From contig JAPSJG010000164.1 of assembly GCA_031178305.1 (NCBI GenBank), positions 1 to 7,897 of the forward strand: 7,897 bases of DNA, written 5' to 3'. Below, piece by piece: positions 1 to 7,131 of the stretch (its first letter is position 1; each line of letters begins with the position of its first letter). The notes beneath the pieces are model-generated. The model saw only the letters and a program-made list of their open reading frames with translations. It was not told the DNA's origin and did not search any database. The translations under genes and the position numbers were made by a program. The stretch is from Sinorhizobium sp. Lineage in GTDB: Bacteria > Pseudomonadota > Alphaproteobacteria > Rhizobiales > Rhizobiaceae.

Positions 1-2246
1 GCATTCGGCAGCAGTTCGACCTCCGTCTTGATCTCGTTCAACTGGTAAAGCACCGAGCGTGGATTGAGAGGGTCGAGCGCCAGAAGGTCGGTGACGGTCA
101 CCGCCGCCGTGTTGACGTTGTAGCGGCGCCGGTGGGTCATGACGCTGTCGCCGATCTCCAAGAGCATGTCATAGGCGCCGTCGGGTGCCTCGGGCCCGGA
201 CATGTGCCCGAGCAGCCGCGTCATGTGCAATCCGCGTTCGAGATAGCGGCCGATCGATAGAAAGCGCCAGCCGGTGAAACGATACATGTTCTCGTGCACG
301 AGGCCGGCAAAACCCGCAAGCTTGCGCAGAAGGATGGTCATCGCATGCGAGGCATCATCGCCGGCCTGCACGGTCGCGTGGAACTTGCGTGCCGTCTTCG
401 ACAGGTCGTTGAGCGCGAGCCAGCCGTCGGGCGAGAAGCGGTCGCGGATATTGCCGGCGCTGGAGAGCGCACTGGCGATATCGGAAAGCAGGTTGTCGGG
501 CACAGGCTGGCGCGTTTTGATGTCGAGGACAGCAAGATAGTCGCTCACGTCCTTGAGCAACGGCATGTCGGCATCGGCCGCTTCGGCAAAGCGACTGTGC
601 CAGGCACGCAGGACTCGGAGCGTGCCCTCCGCCCTCTCGAGGTAACGGCCGAGCCAGAAGAGGTTGTCGGCCGCGCGGCTCGGCAGGCTACCGGGGAGGT
701 TGCGGGTGAAGCTCTCCTCGGCCGGGAGCAGCGTCGTGCGCTCGACCGGCTTGTCGCTGACGATCCAGACATCGGCGGCGGTGCCGCCGACCTGCATCGC
801 GATCGCCGCCACATCGTCGCCTGAGCCGATGCGGGCGAAGCCCCCTGGCATGATCAGCCAGCCGTCGCGGGTGCGCGCGGCAAAGACCCGGAGACTCATC
901 GGCCGGGGCGTCAGCCGGCCGCGCACCCAGGCGGGTGTCGTCGAAAGCGTGACGACCTCTTGTCCCACCAGCTTACCGCCGTCCGTCGCCAGCCACTCGG
1001 CCGCGGAAGCCTTTGCCGTGTCGCGCAACGAGGCGCCGAGCACCGACTGACCATCGTCGTCGAAGAAGGGGCGCGTCGAATAGGCCGGGCCGATGACCAT
1101 GCCCGCTATATTCCCGGCGACATGTTCGCGTTCGGATTTCTGGCCGCACCACCAGGTGGCGATCGACGGCAGCTCTTGCTCCTCGCCGAGCAGATGGCGA
1201 CAGATCGCCGGCATGAAGGCGAGAAGCGCCCGCGTCTCCAGAATTCCGGAACCGAGCGCATTGACGATCGAAACGGAGCCGGCCCTCAGCGCTTCGACGA
1301 TACCGGGCGTGCCGATTTGCGATGACTGATTGAGCTCCAGCGGGTCGGCGAAGGAGGCGTCAAGGCGGCGCCAGAGCACCCCTACCGGCTTCAAGCCGGC
1401 GACGGTGCGCACCATCACGCGGCCGTCGACGACCGTCAGATCCTCGCCCTCGAGCAGCATGAAGCCGAGATAGCGGGCGATATAGGCGTGTTCGAAATAG
1501 GTCTCGTTGGCAATTCCCGGCGAGAGCACGGCGATGCGGTCGTCCGGGTGCTGCTTTCGCGACTGCAGCGTGTCGCGGAAGGCACCGAAGAAGCTCGCCA
1601 GCCGGTGCACGTGCGTTTCCGCGTAAAGATCGGAAAAGGCCCGCGCCGTCGCCACACGGTTCTCAAGCGCGAAGCCGGCGCCGGACGGCGCCTCCGTCCG
1701 GTCGGAAAGCACCCACCAATTGCCGTCCGGCCCGCGCCCGATCTCGAAGGAGCAGAAGTGCAGGAAGTGCCCGTTCGCTGGCTTGACGCCGACGAGCGGG
1801 CGCAGGAACTGCGGATTGGAGGCGATGAGCGCGGGCGGCAACAGGCCTTCGCGCACCAGCCGGTTTTCGCCATAGATATCGGCGACGACCCGTTCCAGGA
1901 GTTCGGCGCGCTGGATGAGCCCCTCGGAGACTACGGCCCATTCCGCCTCATCGATCAGCACGGGAATGTGCGACAGAGGCCAGCTTCGTTCTGAGCTTTC
2001 CTTGCCATAGGCGCGATAGAAGACGCCGGCGTCGCGCAAATACCGGTCAGCGCGGGCGAAGCGATTGGCGAGCTCCGTCTCGTTCATGCGGCCGAGTGTT
2101 GCAAGCAGACGTTGCCAAACGGGCCGGACATTGCCATGCGGATCGAGCATCTCGTCGGCAACGCCCGGCAGGGCGCGGTAACCGATCGCCGGATCGCGCT
2201 GCTCTCTAAGCTTGTCCTGCGCTTCGGCCGCTTGCTTCTTCGCCAT
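1..2246 (-). CDS. Circularly permuted ATP-grasp / alpha-E domain fusion protein (3' end cut by window edge)
   Basis: The frame opens at the ATG at 2246 and runs without a stop for 748 codons off the left edge, so the C-terminus is missing. Residues about 30-500 match the circularly permuted type 2 ATP-grasp family (COG2308). Visible landmarks are DRTEAPSGAGFALENR (182-197), LSPGIANETYFEHAYIARYL (241-260), LWRRLD (291-296), IGTPGIVEALRAGSVSIVNALGSG (311-334) and ATWWCGQ (363-369). Residues from about 520 match the alpha-E helical domain (COG2307): SRAADNLFWLGRYLERAE (523-540), a second GRYLER at 666-671, and the late motif LLALDPLNPRSVLYQL (721-736). In many genomes these two are separate genes; here they are fused. 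ATP-grasp enzymes activate a carboxylate with ATP and join it to an amine; alpha-E is a companion of unknown role. The protein looks cytoplasmic (no signal peptide). An AGGAG site lies five bases before the ATG, which directly follows the previous gene's stop. From typical domain sizes I expect roughly 70-100 missing residues. The family call is secure; substrate unknown. Confidence 0.93.
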   Translation of the reverse strand, partial: MAKKQAAEAQDKLREQRDPAIGYRALPGVADEMLDPHGNVRPVWQRLLATLGRMNETELANRFARADRYLRDAGVFYRAYGKESSERSWPLSHIPVLIDEAEWAVVSEGLIQRAELLERVVADIYGENRLVREGLLPPALIASNPQFLRPLVGVKPANGHFLHFCSFEIGRGPDGNWWVLSDRTEAPSGAGFALENRVATARAFSDLYAETHVHRLASFFGAFRDTLQSRKQHPDDRIAVLSPGIANETYFEHAYIARYLGFMLLEGEDLTVVDGRVMVRTVAGLKPVGVLWRRLDASFADPLELNQSSQIGTPGIVEALRAGSVSIVNALGSGILETRALLAFMPAICRHLLGEEQELPSIATWWCGQKSEREHVAGNIAGMVIGPAYSTRPFFDDDGQSVLGASLRDTAKASAAEWLATDGGKLVGQEVVTLSTTPAWVRGRLTPRPMSLRVFAARTRDGWLIMPGGFARIGSGDDVAAIAMQVGGTAADVWIVSDKPVERTTLLPAEESFTRNLPGSLPSRAADNLFWLGRYLERAEGTLRVLRAWHSRFAEAADADMPLLKDVSDYLAVLDIKTRQPVPDNLLSDIASALSSAGNIRDRFSPDGWLALNDLSKTARKFHATVQAGDDASHAMTILLRKLAGFAGLVHENMYRFTGWRFLSIGRYLERGLHMTRLLGHMSGPEAPDGAYDMLLEIGDSVMTHRRRYNVNTAAVTVTDLLALDPLNPRSVLYQLNEIKTEVELLPN

Positions 2247-2256
2247 TTACACTCCT
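2247..2256 (-). promoter_or_regulatory. Ribosome binding site inside the end of the upstream gene (coupled start)
   Basis: AGGAG at 2256-2252 on the minus strand lies within the last codons of the transglutaminase/DUF2126 gene, five bases before the ATG at 2246. The upstream stop TAA (2249-2247) touches that ATG with no spacer. This arrangement usually means translational coupling, with the terminating ribosome feeding the next gene. It also decides the start of the ATP-grasp/alpha-E gene. Confidence 0.8.
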
Positions 2257-5200
2257 GCCGGACGCCTGAGGTCGAGCGTCAGGGGAAATTCCGCCGATGG
2301 GCTCTCGCTTTGCAGCCGATACATGCCCGTGGTGTGGCCCCAGGGCTCGAAACGCGCCAGCCGGCGCGCCTCGGCCTCATTGCCATTGACCGGGAAGGTC
2401 TCATAGTTACGCCCACCCGGATGCGCAACGTGATAGACGCAGCCGCCCATCGCCCGATTCGACCATGTATCATAAACGTCGAATGTAAGGGGAGTGTTCA
2501 CCGGCAACACCGGATGAAGGCCTGAAGCCGGCTGCCAGGCCTTGTAACGGACCCCCGCGACGGCGATGCCGTTCTGTCCCGTCTTTCCAAGCGGCACCGG
2601 CCGGCCGTTGCAGGCGACCGTGTAGCGATCGGGATTGGCGGTCTCGAGCTTCACCTGCAGGCGTTCGACGGAGGAATCGACATATCGCACCGTACCGCCG
2701 ATCGCGCCCTGTTCGCCCATTACATGCCATGGTTCGAGCGCCTGTCGGATCTCGAGCTTCGCGTCCTCGTATTCGACTTCGCCGCAGAAGGGGAAGCGAA
2801 ACTCGAGCTGCGCCTTGAACCATTCCGGGCGAAGATCGAAGCCGTGGGCGCTCAGATCGGCGAGAACATCGAGGAAATCCTGCCAGACGTAGTGCGGCAG
2901 CATGAAGCGGTCGTGCAGCGCTGTGCCCCAGCGCACGAAGCGGCCTTCGACCGGGTTTTTCCAGAAACGGGCGATAAGCGCGCGCACCAGCAATTGCTGC
3001 GCGAGCGACATGCGCGCGTTCGGCGGCATTTCGAAGCCGCGGAATTCGATCAGGCCGAGCCGTCCGGTTGGCCCGTCCGGCGAGAACAGCTTGTCGATGC
3101 AGATCTCCGCGCGATGGGTGTTCCCGGTGACGTCGACGAGCAGGTTGCGGAAGAGCCGGTCGACCAGCCATGGCAGCGGCGGCGGCCGGCCGGTATCGGG
3201 TGACGGCACCTGGGCAAGCGCGATCTCCAGCTCGTAAAGCGAATCATGCCGCGCCTCGTCGATGCGCGGCGCCTGGCTGGTCGGTCCGATGAAGAGGCCG
3301 GAAAAGAGATAGGACAGCGACGGGTGACGTTGCCAGTGGAGCACGATGCTCTTCAGGAGGTCCGGCCTGCGAAGGAAGGGGCTGTCATTGGGGCTGCGGC
3401 CGCCGACGACGACGTGATTTCCGCCGCCCGTTCCCGTATGGCGGCCATCAATCATGAATTTGGCGGCACCGAGCCGGCTCTGGTGTGCCTCCTCGTAGAG
3501 CGCCGTGGCGACATCGACGCATTCCCGCCAGTTGGACGCCGGGTGAATGTTGATTTCGATGACGCCCGGATCCGGCGCGACACGGATAACATTGATGCGC
3601 TCGTCGTGCGGCGGCTGACAGCCTTCGATATGGACGAGCAGGCCGAGCTCCGCCGCAGCGCGTTCGGTCGAGGCGATCAGGTCCAGATATTCCTCGATGC
3701 TCGTTGTTGGCGGCATGAAGACGCAGAGCCGGCCCTCGCGCGGCTCGACTGTCATCGCGGTGCGGACTTGGCCGTCGATCTCGTCGCGGGCACGCGGCGG
3801 CGATGCCTGCGGCTCGTACTGGAAGCGCGGCGGCTGCGCGCGGCCCTTCTCTTCGCTGAAGTCCGGCAGGTCCTCGCGCGGGACGGCAGGGTCGACGGGA
3901 TTGATATAGGGATAGGAGGAGGGGGAAATGTAGGGCAGCGAACCGAGCGGCAGGCGGTAGCCGACCGGGCTGTCGCCGGGGGTGAGAAAGATGCGGCCGC
4001 GCCGCGTCCGCCATTTCTCGCTCATCCAATTGCGGCCGGAGGCGCGCGCATTCCAAGCCTGCACCGGTAATACGTAACCGGTCGGAGTCGTCAGCCCGCG
4101 CTCGAAGACGCGTGCAATCCGGCTGCGTTCCTCGAGGTTCTTTAGCTTCGAATTGGATGGATCGACATTGTCCGGGAGATTGGCTTCCTTGATGATCCAT
4201 TCGGCAGGATCCTCGTAGGCCGGCACCACCATGTCCGCCGAGAGCTCGAGTTCGCCGGCAATGGCGACGAGCAGGCGCTCCGCGTCCCGTTCCGTAACCT
4301 CGTTCCGGCTGGGCTCCTCGGCGATGAGATCGGGCCGATGCCAGATCGGCATACCGTCACGGCGCCAGTAGAGCGAAAAGGTCCAGCGCGGCAGGCTCTC
4401 GCCCGGATACCATTTGCCCTGGCCGTAGTGCAGTAAACCGCCCGGAGCAAAGCGCTCGCGCAGGCGGCGGATCAACATGTCAGCCTTTTCGCGCTTGGTC
4501 GGACCGACGGCGGCGGTGTTCCACTCGTCGGATTCGAAATCGTCGATCGACACGAAAGTCGGCTCGCCGCCCATGGTGAGGCGCACGTCGTTCTCGGCGA
4601 GGACCCGGTCGACCTTATCGCCGAGCGCGTTCAGGGCTTCCCAGCTCTCGTCGGAAAAGGGCTTGGTGATGCGCGGATGCTCGGCAACGCGCACGACCTT
4701 CATGTCGAAGGCAAAATTGGATTTGGTTTCCGGGTCGCCGAAGAAACCGCCGGAGATCGGTGCGGCGTTGCGATAGTGCGGGGTCGCAGCGAGAGGGATG
4801 TGGCTCTCGCCGGTGAGGAGCCCGGAGGTCGGGTCGAGCCCGACCCAGCCCGCGCCCGGAATATAGACTTCGGCCCAAGCATGGAGATCGGTGAAGTCGT
4901 ATTCCGTGCCCGCGGGGCCGTCGAGTGCCTTCAGGTCCGGCGTGAGCTGGATGAGATAGCCGGAGACGAAGCGAGCGGCAAAACCGAGATTGCGGAGAAT
5001 CTGCACAAGCAGCCAGCTTGAATCTCGGCACGAGCCTTTTGCGAGACCGAGCGTCTCCTCCGGCGTCTGCACCCCCGGCTCCATCCGGATGACGTAACCG
5101 ATCTCCCTTTGCAGCCGCATGTTGAGACCGACGACCATGTCGACCGTGCGCTGGCGCGAGCGCTCGACCTTCTCCATGAAAGCGGCAAGCTTCGGGCCGA

Positions 5201-5567
5201 CCGGCTCCGGCGTGATATATATCTTGAGATCTTCGCTCAGGTCTTCGGAATAGCGGAACGGCCAATGCTCGGCCTCCTCTTCGACGAAGAAGTCGAAAGG
5301 ATTGTAGACGGTCATGTCGGCGACGAGGTCGACCTCGATCTTCAACTCCGTCACCGGATCTGGAAAGACGTAGCGGGCGAGATAATTGCCGTAGGGATCT
5401 TGCTGCAGATTGACGAAATGCGTTGCCGGCGAAACTTTCAAGGAATGGCTTATGACCTTCGTCTTCGAGTGCGCGGCGGGCTTCAACCTGATGATTTGCG
5501 GTGAGAGCCTGACCGGCCGGTCATATTGGTAGTGGGTCAGATGGCAGATACTGGCCTTGATCGACAT
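2247..5567 (-). CDS. Transglutaminase-like / DUF2126 (putative amidoligase) fusion protein, 1106 aa
   Basis: Residues 1-about 95 form the bacterial transglutaminase N-terminal beta domain (ICHLTHYQYDRPVRLSPQ). Residues about 130-265 are the transglutaminase-like core with an intact Cys-His-Asp triad: C180 in LAKGSCRDSSWLL, H229 in FTDLHAWAEVYIPG and D245 in WVGLDPTSG. Such domains hydrolyse or transfer amide bonds. From about 325 (VRLTMGGEPTFVSIDDF) to near the end is DUF2126, predicted to be a glutamine-synthetase-fold amidoligase. Conserved-looking polar motifs include EINIHP (671-676), DGRHTGTGGGNH (707-718), NTHRAEICIDKLF (816-828) and EFRGFEMPPNARM (841-853). A proline-rich stretch at about 548-592 may be a linker within it. 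One chain thus carries a likely amide-bond breaker and a likely amide-bond maker. The length suits the known fusion (about 1100 aa). There is no signal peptide. The start is fixed by an in-frame TAA immediately upstream. The TAA stop abuts the ATG of the ATP-grasp gene, indicating one operon. The true substrate is unknown. Confidence 0.95.
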   Translation of the reverse strand: MSIKASICHLTHYQYDRPVRLSPQIIRLKPAAHSKTKVISHSLKVSPATHFVNLQQDPYGNYLARYVFPDPVTELKIEVDLVADMTVYNPFDFFVEEEAEHWPFRYSEDLSEDLKIYITPEPVGPKLAAFMEKVERSRQRTVDMVVGLNMRLQREIGYVIRMEPGVQTPEETLGLAKGSCRDSSWLLVQILRNLGFAARFVSGYLIQLTPDLKALDGPAGTEYDFTDLHAWAEVYIPGAGWVGLDPTSGLLTGESHIPLAATPHYRNAAPISGGFFGDPETKSNFAFDMKVVRVAEHPRITKPFSDESWEALNALGDKVDRVLAENDVRLTMGGEPTFVSIDDFESDEWNTAAVGPTKREKADMLIRRLRERFAPGGLLHYGQGKWYPGESLPRWTFSLYWRRDGMPIWHRPDLIAEEPSRNEVTERDAERLLVAIAGELELSADMVVPAYEDPAEWIIKEANLPDNVDPSNSKLKNLEERSRIARVFERGLTTPTGYVLPVQAWNARASGRNWMSEKWRTRRGRIFLTPGDSPVGYRLPLGSLPYISPSSYPYINPVDPAVPREDLPDFSEEKGRAQPPRFQYEPQASPPRARDEIDGQVRTAMTVEPREGRLCVFMPPTTSIEEYLDLIASTERAAAELGLLVHIEGCQPPHDERINVIRVAPDPGVIEINIHPASNWRECVDVATALYEEAHQSRLGAAKFMIDGRHTGTGGGNHVVVGGRSPNDSPFLRRPDLLKSIVLHWQRHPSLSYLFSGLFIGPTSQAPRIDEARHDSLYELEIALAQVPSPDTGRPPPLPWLVDRLFRNLLVDVTGNTHRAEICIDKLFSPDGPTGRLGLIEFRGFEMPPNARMSLAQQLLVRALIARFWKNPVEGRFVRWGTALHDRFMLPHYVWQDFLDVLADLSAHGFDLRPEWFKAQLEFRFPFCGEVEYEDAKLEIRQALEPWHVMGEQGAIGGTVRYVDSSVERLQVKLETANPDRYTVACNGRPVPLGKTGQNGIAVAGVRYKAWQPASGLHPVLPVNTPLTFDVYDTWSNRAMGGCVYHVAHPGGRNYETFPVNGNEAEARRLARFEPWGHTTGMYRLQSESPSAEFPLTLDLRRPAGV

Positions 5568-5578
5568 TTAAGCGTTTT

Positions 5579-5613
5579 CCCCTCGATGGCGGGTCCTTTG
5601 CCCGCCATTCGAG
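5579..5613 (-). promoter_or_regulatory. Leader hairpin overlapping the likely ribosome site of the transglutaminase/DUF2126 gene
   Basis: Bases 5582-5593 pair with 5601-5613 (12 pairs, one bulged base at 5608/5609, 7-base loop 5594-5600). On the minus strand the stem ends 14 bases before the ATG at 5567. The only purine-rich ribosome site candidate is GAGGGG at 5584-5579; its first three bases sit in the base of the stem. The spacing to the ATG (11 to 13 bases) is longer than usual. The stem could mask the site and lower or regulate translation. No T-run follows on the minus strand, so it is a poor terminator for that strand. Structure is read directly; the role is inference. Confidence 0.45.
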
Positions 5614-5690
5614 AGGACTTTTGTGCAACGCAATGAAGAAAGCAAGCCGAAACCGGGGCTCGGCTGCCCGCGCTCATAGGCCGCTGTTCG

Positions 5691-5725
5691 AAAAAGCATA
5701 AGGCTCGCGGGCACGAGCCTTATGC
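5691..5725 (-). terminator. Intrinsic terminator after the VOC gene
   Basis: Bases 5696-5707 and 5714-5725 form a perfect 12-bp stem with a 6-base loop (5708-5713). On the minus strand it is followed at once by five T (5695-5691), then C. It starts ten bases after the VOC stop codon (5738-5736). No T-run follows on the plus strand, so it serves minus-strand transcription. It separates the DUF899-DUF1579-VOC group from the transglutaminase/ATP-grasp operon and implies that the latter has its own promoter between 5690 and 5568, or depends on readthrough. Confidence 0.88.
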
Positions 5726-5735
5726 CGCGTCACGT

Positions 5736-6497
5736 TTACCGTTTCGGCGCAACCAGGGCAAAAAGCGCGCCCTGCGGATCGGTGCATTGCACGATCCAGG
5801 CACCTCCAGGCACTTCCATCGGACCGTTTACGATTTGCGCTCCTTCGGATTCGGCCTGATCGATCGCGGCGTCGAGCGCCTCGACGTTGAAATAATAGAG
5901 CCAGAAGGGGGCGGGCACCTCCTTTGGTTTGGTCATCATGCCGCCGATGGCCTGACCGCCGTGGGCAAAGAGCTGGTAGACGCCCATCTCGCCCATGTCC
6001 ATCGCCTGGTCCTTGGTCCAGCCGAACAGTTTCGAATAGAAATCGAAGGCCGTATCGAGGTCGCCGGCCATCAGCTCATGCCAGCCGACATTGCCGGGAG
6101 CCATCTGATCGAGCGGTGGCGGCGGCTCTCCCGTGCCCTTGAAAAGGGCGAAGGCGGCGCCATGCGGATCCGCCACGATGGCAAAGCGGCCGACACCGGG
6201 TATGTCGGCGGGCTCGCGATGAACGGTGCCGCCCTCGGCAGTGAGCCGGGAGGCGGTGGCGTCGACGTCGTCAACCGCCACATAGCCGAGCCAGGCCGGC
6301 GGCACCTTCATCTCCAGCGCGCCGTCCGGCATGGTCATCAAGCCTCCCACCTGATGATCGCCGATGGAAACCAGCGTGTACTCGATTCCCGGCATTCCCG
6401 CATCGCGGGCGCTCCAGCCAACCACCTTCGTGTAGAAGCTCTCTGCCGCCTTCGTGTCCGTCGTCATCAATTCGTACCAGACAAATTTGCCATGCAT
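5736..6497 (-). CDS. Two-domain VOC (glyoxalase-fold) family protein, 253 aa
   Basis: The protein is an internal duplication of a vicinal-oxygen-chelate module. Module 1 (about 4-120) has WYELMTTD, FYTKVVGW (21-28) and DPHGAAFALFK (110-120). Module 2 (about 135-250) has WHELMAGD, FYSKLFGW (153-160) and DPQGALFALV (240-249). A short proline-rich linker (EPPPPLD, 124-130) joins them. The overall layout resembles the family of the mycobacterial antigen CFP30B/Rv0577. By my alignment to E. coli GloA, the first and last metal ligands (His5 and Glu122) are replaced by W7/W139 and A117/A247, so ordinary metal-dependent glyoxalase I activity is doubtful. The start is supported by GGGAGG seven bases before the ATG. 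The gene follows the DUF1579 gene after 72 bases and ends just before a strong terminator. It is probably cytoplasmic; the ligand or substrate is unknown. Confidence 0.92.
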   Translation of the reverse strand: MHGKFVWYELMTTDTKAAESFYTKVVGWSARDAGMPGIEYTLVSIGDHQVGGLMTMPDGALEMKVPPAWLGYVAVDDVDATASRLTAEGGTVHREPADIPGVGRFAIVADPHGAAFALFKGTGEPPPPLDQMAPGNVGWHELMAGDLDTAFDFYSKLFGWTKDQAMDMGEMGVYQLFAHGGQAIGGMMTKPKEVPAPFWLYYFNVEALDAAIDQAESEGAQIVNGPMEVPGGAWIVQCTDPQGALFALVAPKR

Positions 6498-6569
6498 CGT
6501 CGATCCTCCCGTGTTCCGTGGTCTGTTGGTATTCTGCCAACGGCATGGTTGCCGTGATCGCGTTCCTGG

Positions 6570-7043
6570 CTATCGGCGGCGGTAGTCCGCCCTCATCATC
6601 TCCTTCCAGCTTCCGTCCTCGTTCTGCACGCGGGCCGTGAGCGTGCGGTGGTTTGCGTCGATAAGCGTTATCCTGTCCTGGTATCGGGCCGTCCTGCCGG
6701 GGTTCTCGAAATCCGGACCGTCACAGTTGAGAGCAAGCGTCCGGCCGGCGTCCTCCAGTTCGCCGTCATAGACCCACATATGCGTCATCATGGAACCGAC
6801 CCATGTGCCGACGTAGCGGCCTGTCTCAGGATTGAAACCGAGCGTCATCAACGTCTCGCCGGCCTTTCCGTCCGGCATCGTGCCTTGCCCCTCGCAGACG
6901 ACCCAAAGGCCGCTCAAAGAGCGAACCTTTTCCACCCAGTCTTGATCCGATGATGCATCCCCGGTGGGATCCTGCGATATCACCGTCCACTCGCCGAGCA
7001 ACTGCTCCAGCCAGCGGTGTTCTTCCTGAGGCTCTCCATGCAT
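6570..7043 (-). CDS. DUF1579 family protein, 157 aa
   Basis: I recognise this as DUF1579 from its opening HRWLEQLLGEWTV (9-21), the central GFNPETGRYVGTWVGS (69-84) and the later WVYDGELEDAGRTL. It is a small soluble protein predicted to be rich in beta strands, of the kind that often forms a lipocalin-like barrel; no reaction is established for the family. It has no signal peptide or membrane segment. The start is well supported: GGGAGG (7054-7049) lies five bases before the ATG, and an in-frame TAA directly precedes it, so no longer version exists. It lies 88 bases after the DUF899 gene and 72 before the VOC gene, all one strand, consistent with a small operon. Its start (ATGCATGG after GGGAGG) closely matches that of the VOC gene. 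Function unknown. Confidence 0.88.
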   Translation of the reverse strand: MHGEPQEEHRWLEQLLGEWTVISQDPTGDASSDQDWVEKVRSLSGLWVVCEGQGTMPDGKAGETLMTLGFNPETGRYVGTWVGSMMTHMWVYDGELEDAGRTLALNCDGPDFENPGRTARYQDRITLIDANHRTLTARVQNEDGSWKEMMRADYRRR

Positions 7044-7131
7044 TTAGACCTCCCATGTAAGGACGCAATTCCCGTTCATTGCCGCGCGCGAGGGGCCTCC
7101 GGCGGCGATGTCACTCACAATTTCTCTTTCG

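Noticed and set aside
294..1050. Plus-strand open frames (294-824, 664-1050) opposite the alpha-E region
   Set aside because: They are antisense to the ATP-grasp/alpha-E frame, which shows clear family motifs throughout; these are composition artefacts.
3246..4070. Long plus-strand open frame (274 codons) opposite the DUF2126 region
   Set aside because: It lies wholly antisense to a well-supported gene, has low-complexity Arg/Ala/Asp-rich sequence typical of GC-rich shadow frames, and matches no family I know.
5582..5622. The leader hairpin as a plus-strand terminator
   Set aside because: Four T occur nearby (5619-5622) but only after five other bases, and there is no plus-strand gene to terminate.
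5617..5645. Promoter-like pair TTGCTT (5645-5640) and AAAAGT (5622-5617) with 17-base spacing on the minus strand
   Set aside because: The -10 part matches the consensus poorly, and the implied start would fall within the hairpin stem; not strong enough to annotate.
5645..5665. Inverted repeat AGCCGA / TCGGCT in the 5568-5735 gap
   Set aside because: Only six pairs with a nine-base loop in GC-rich DNA; expected by chance.
6523..6543. Small hairpin between the DUF1579 and VOC genes
   Set aside because: About seven pairs including one wobble, no T-run follows; it could at most mildly affect the transcript and is likely chance.
5787..6557. Plus-strand open frame of 256 codons opposite the VOC gene
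   Set aside because: The minus-strand frame has two full VOC modules, a strong ribosome site and a terminator; the plus frame has none of these.
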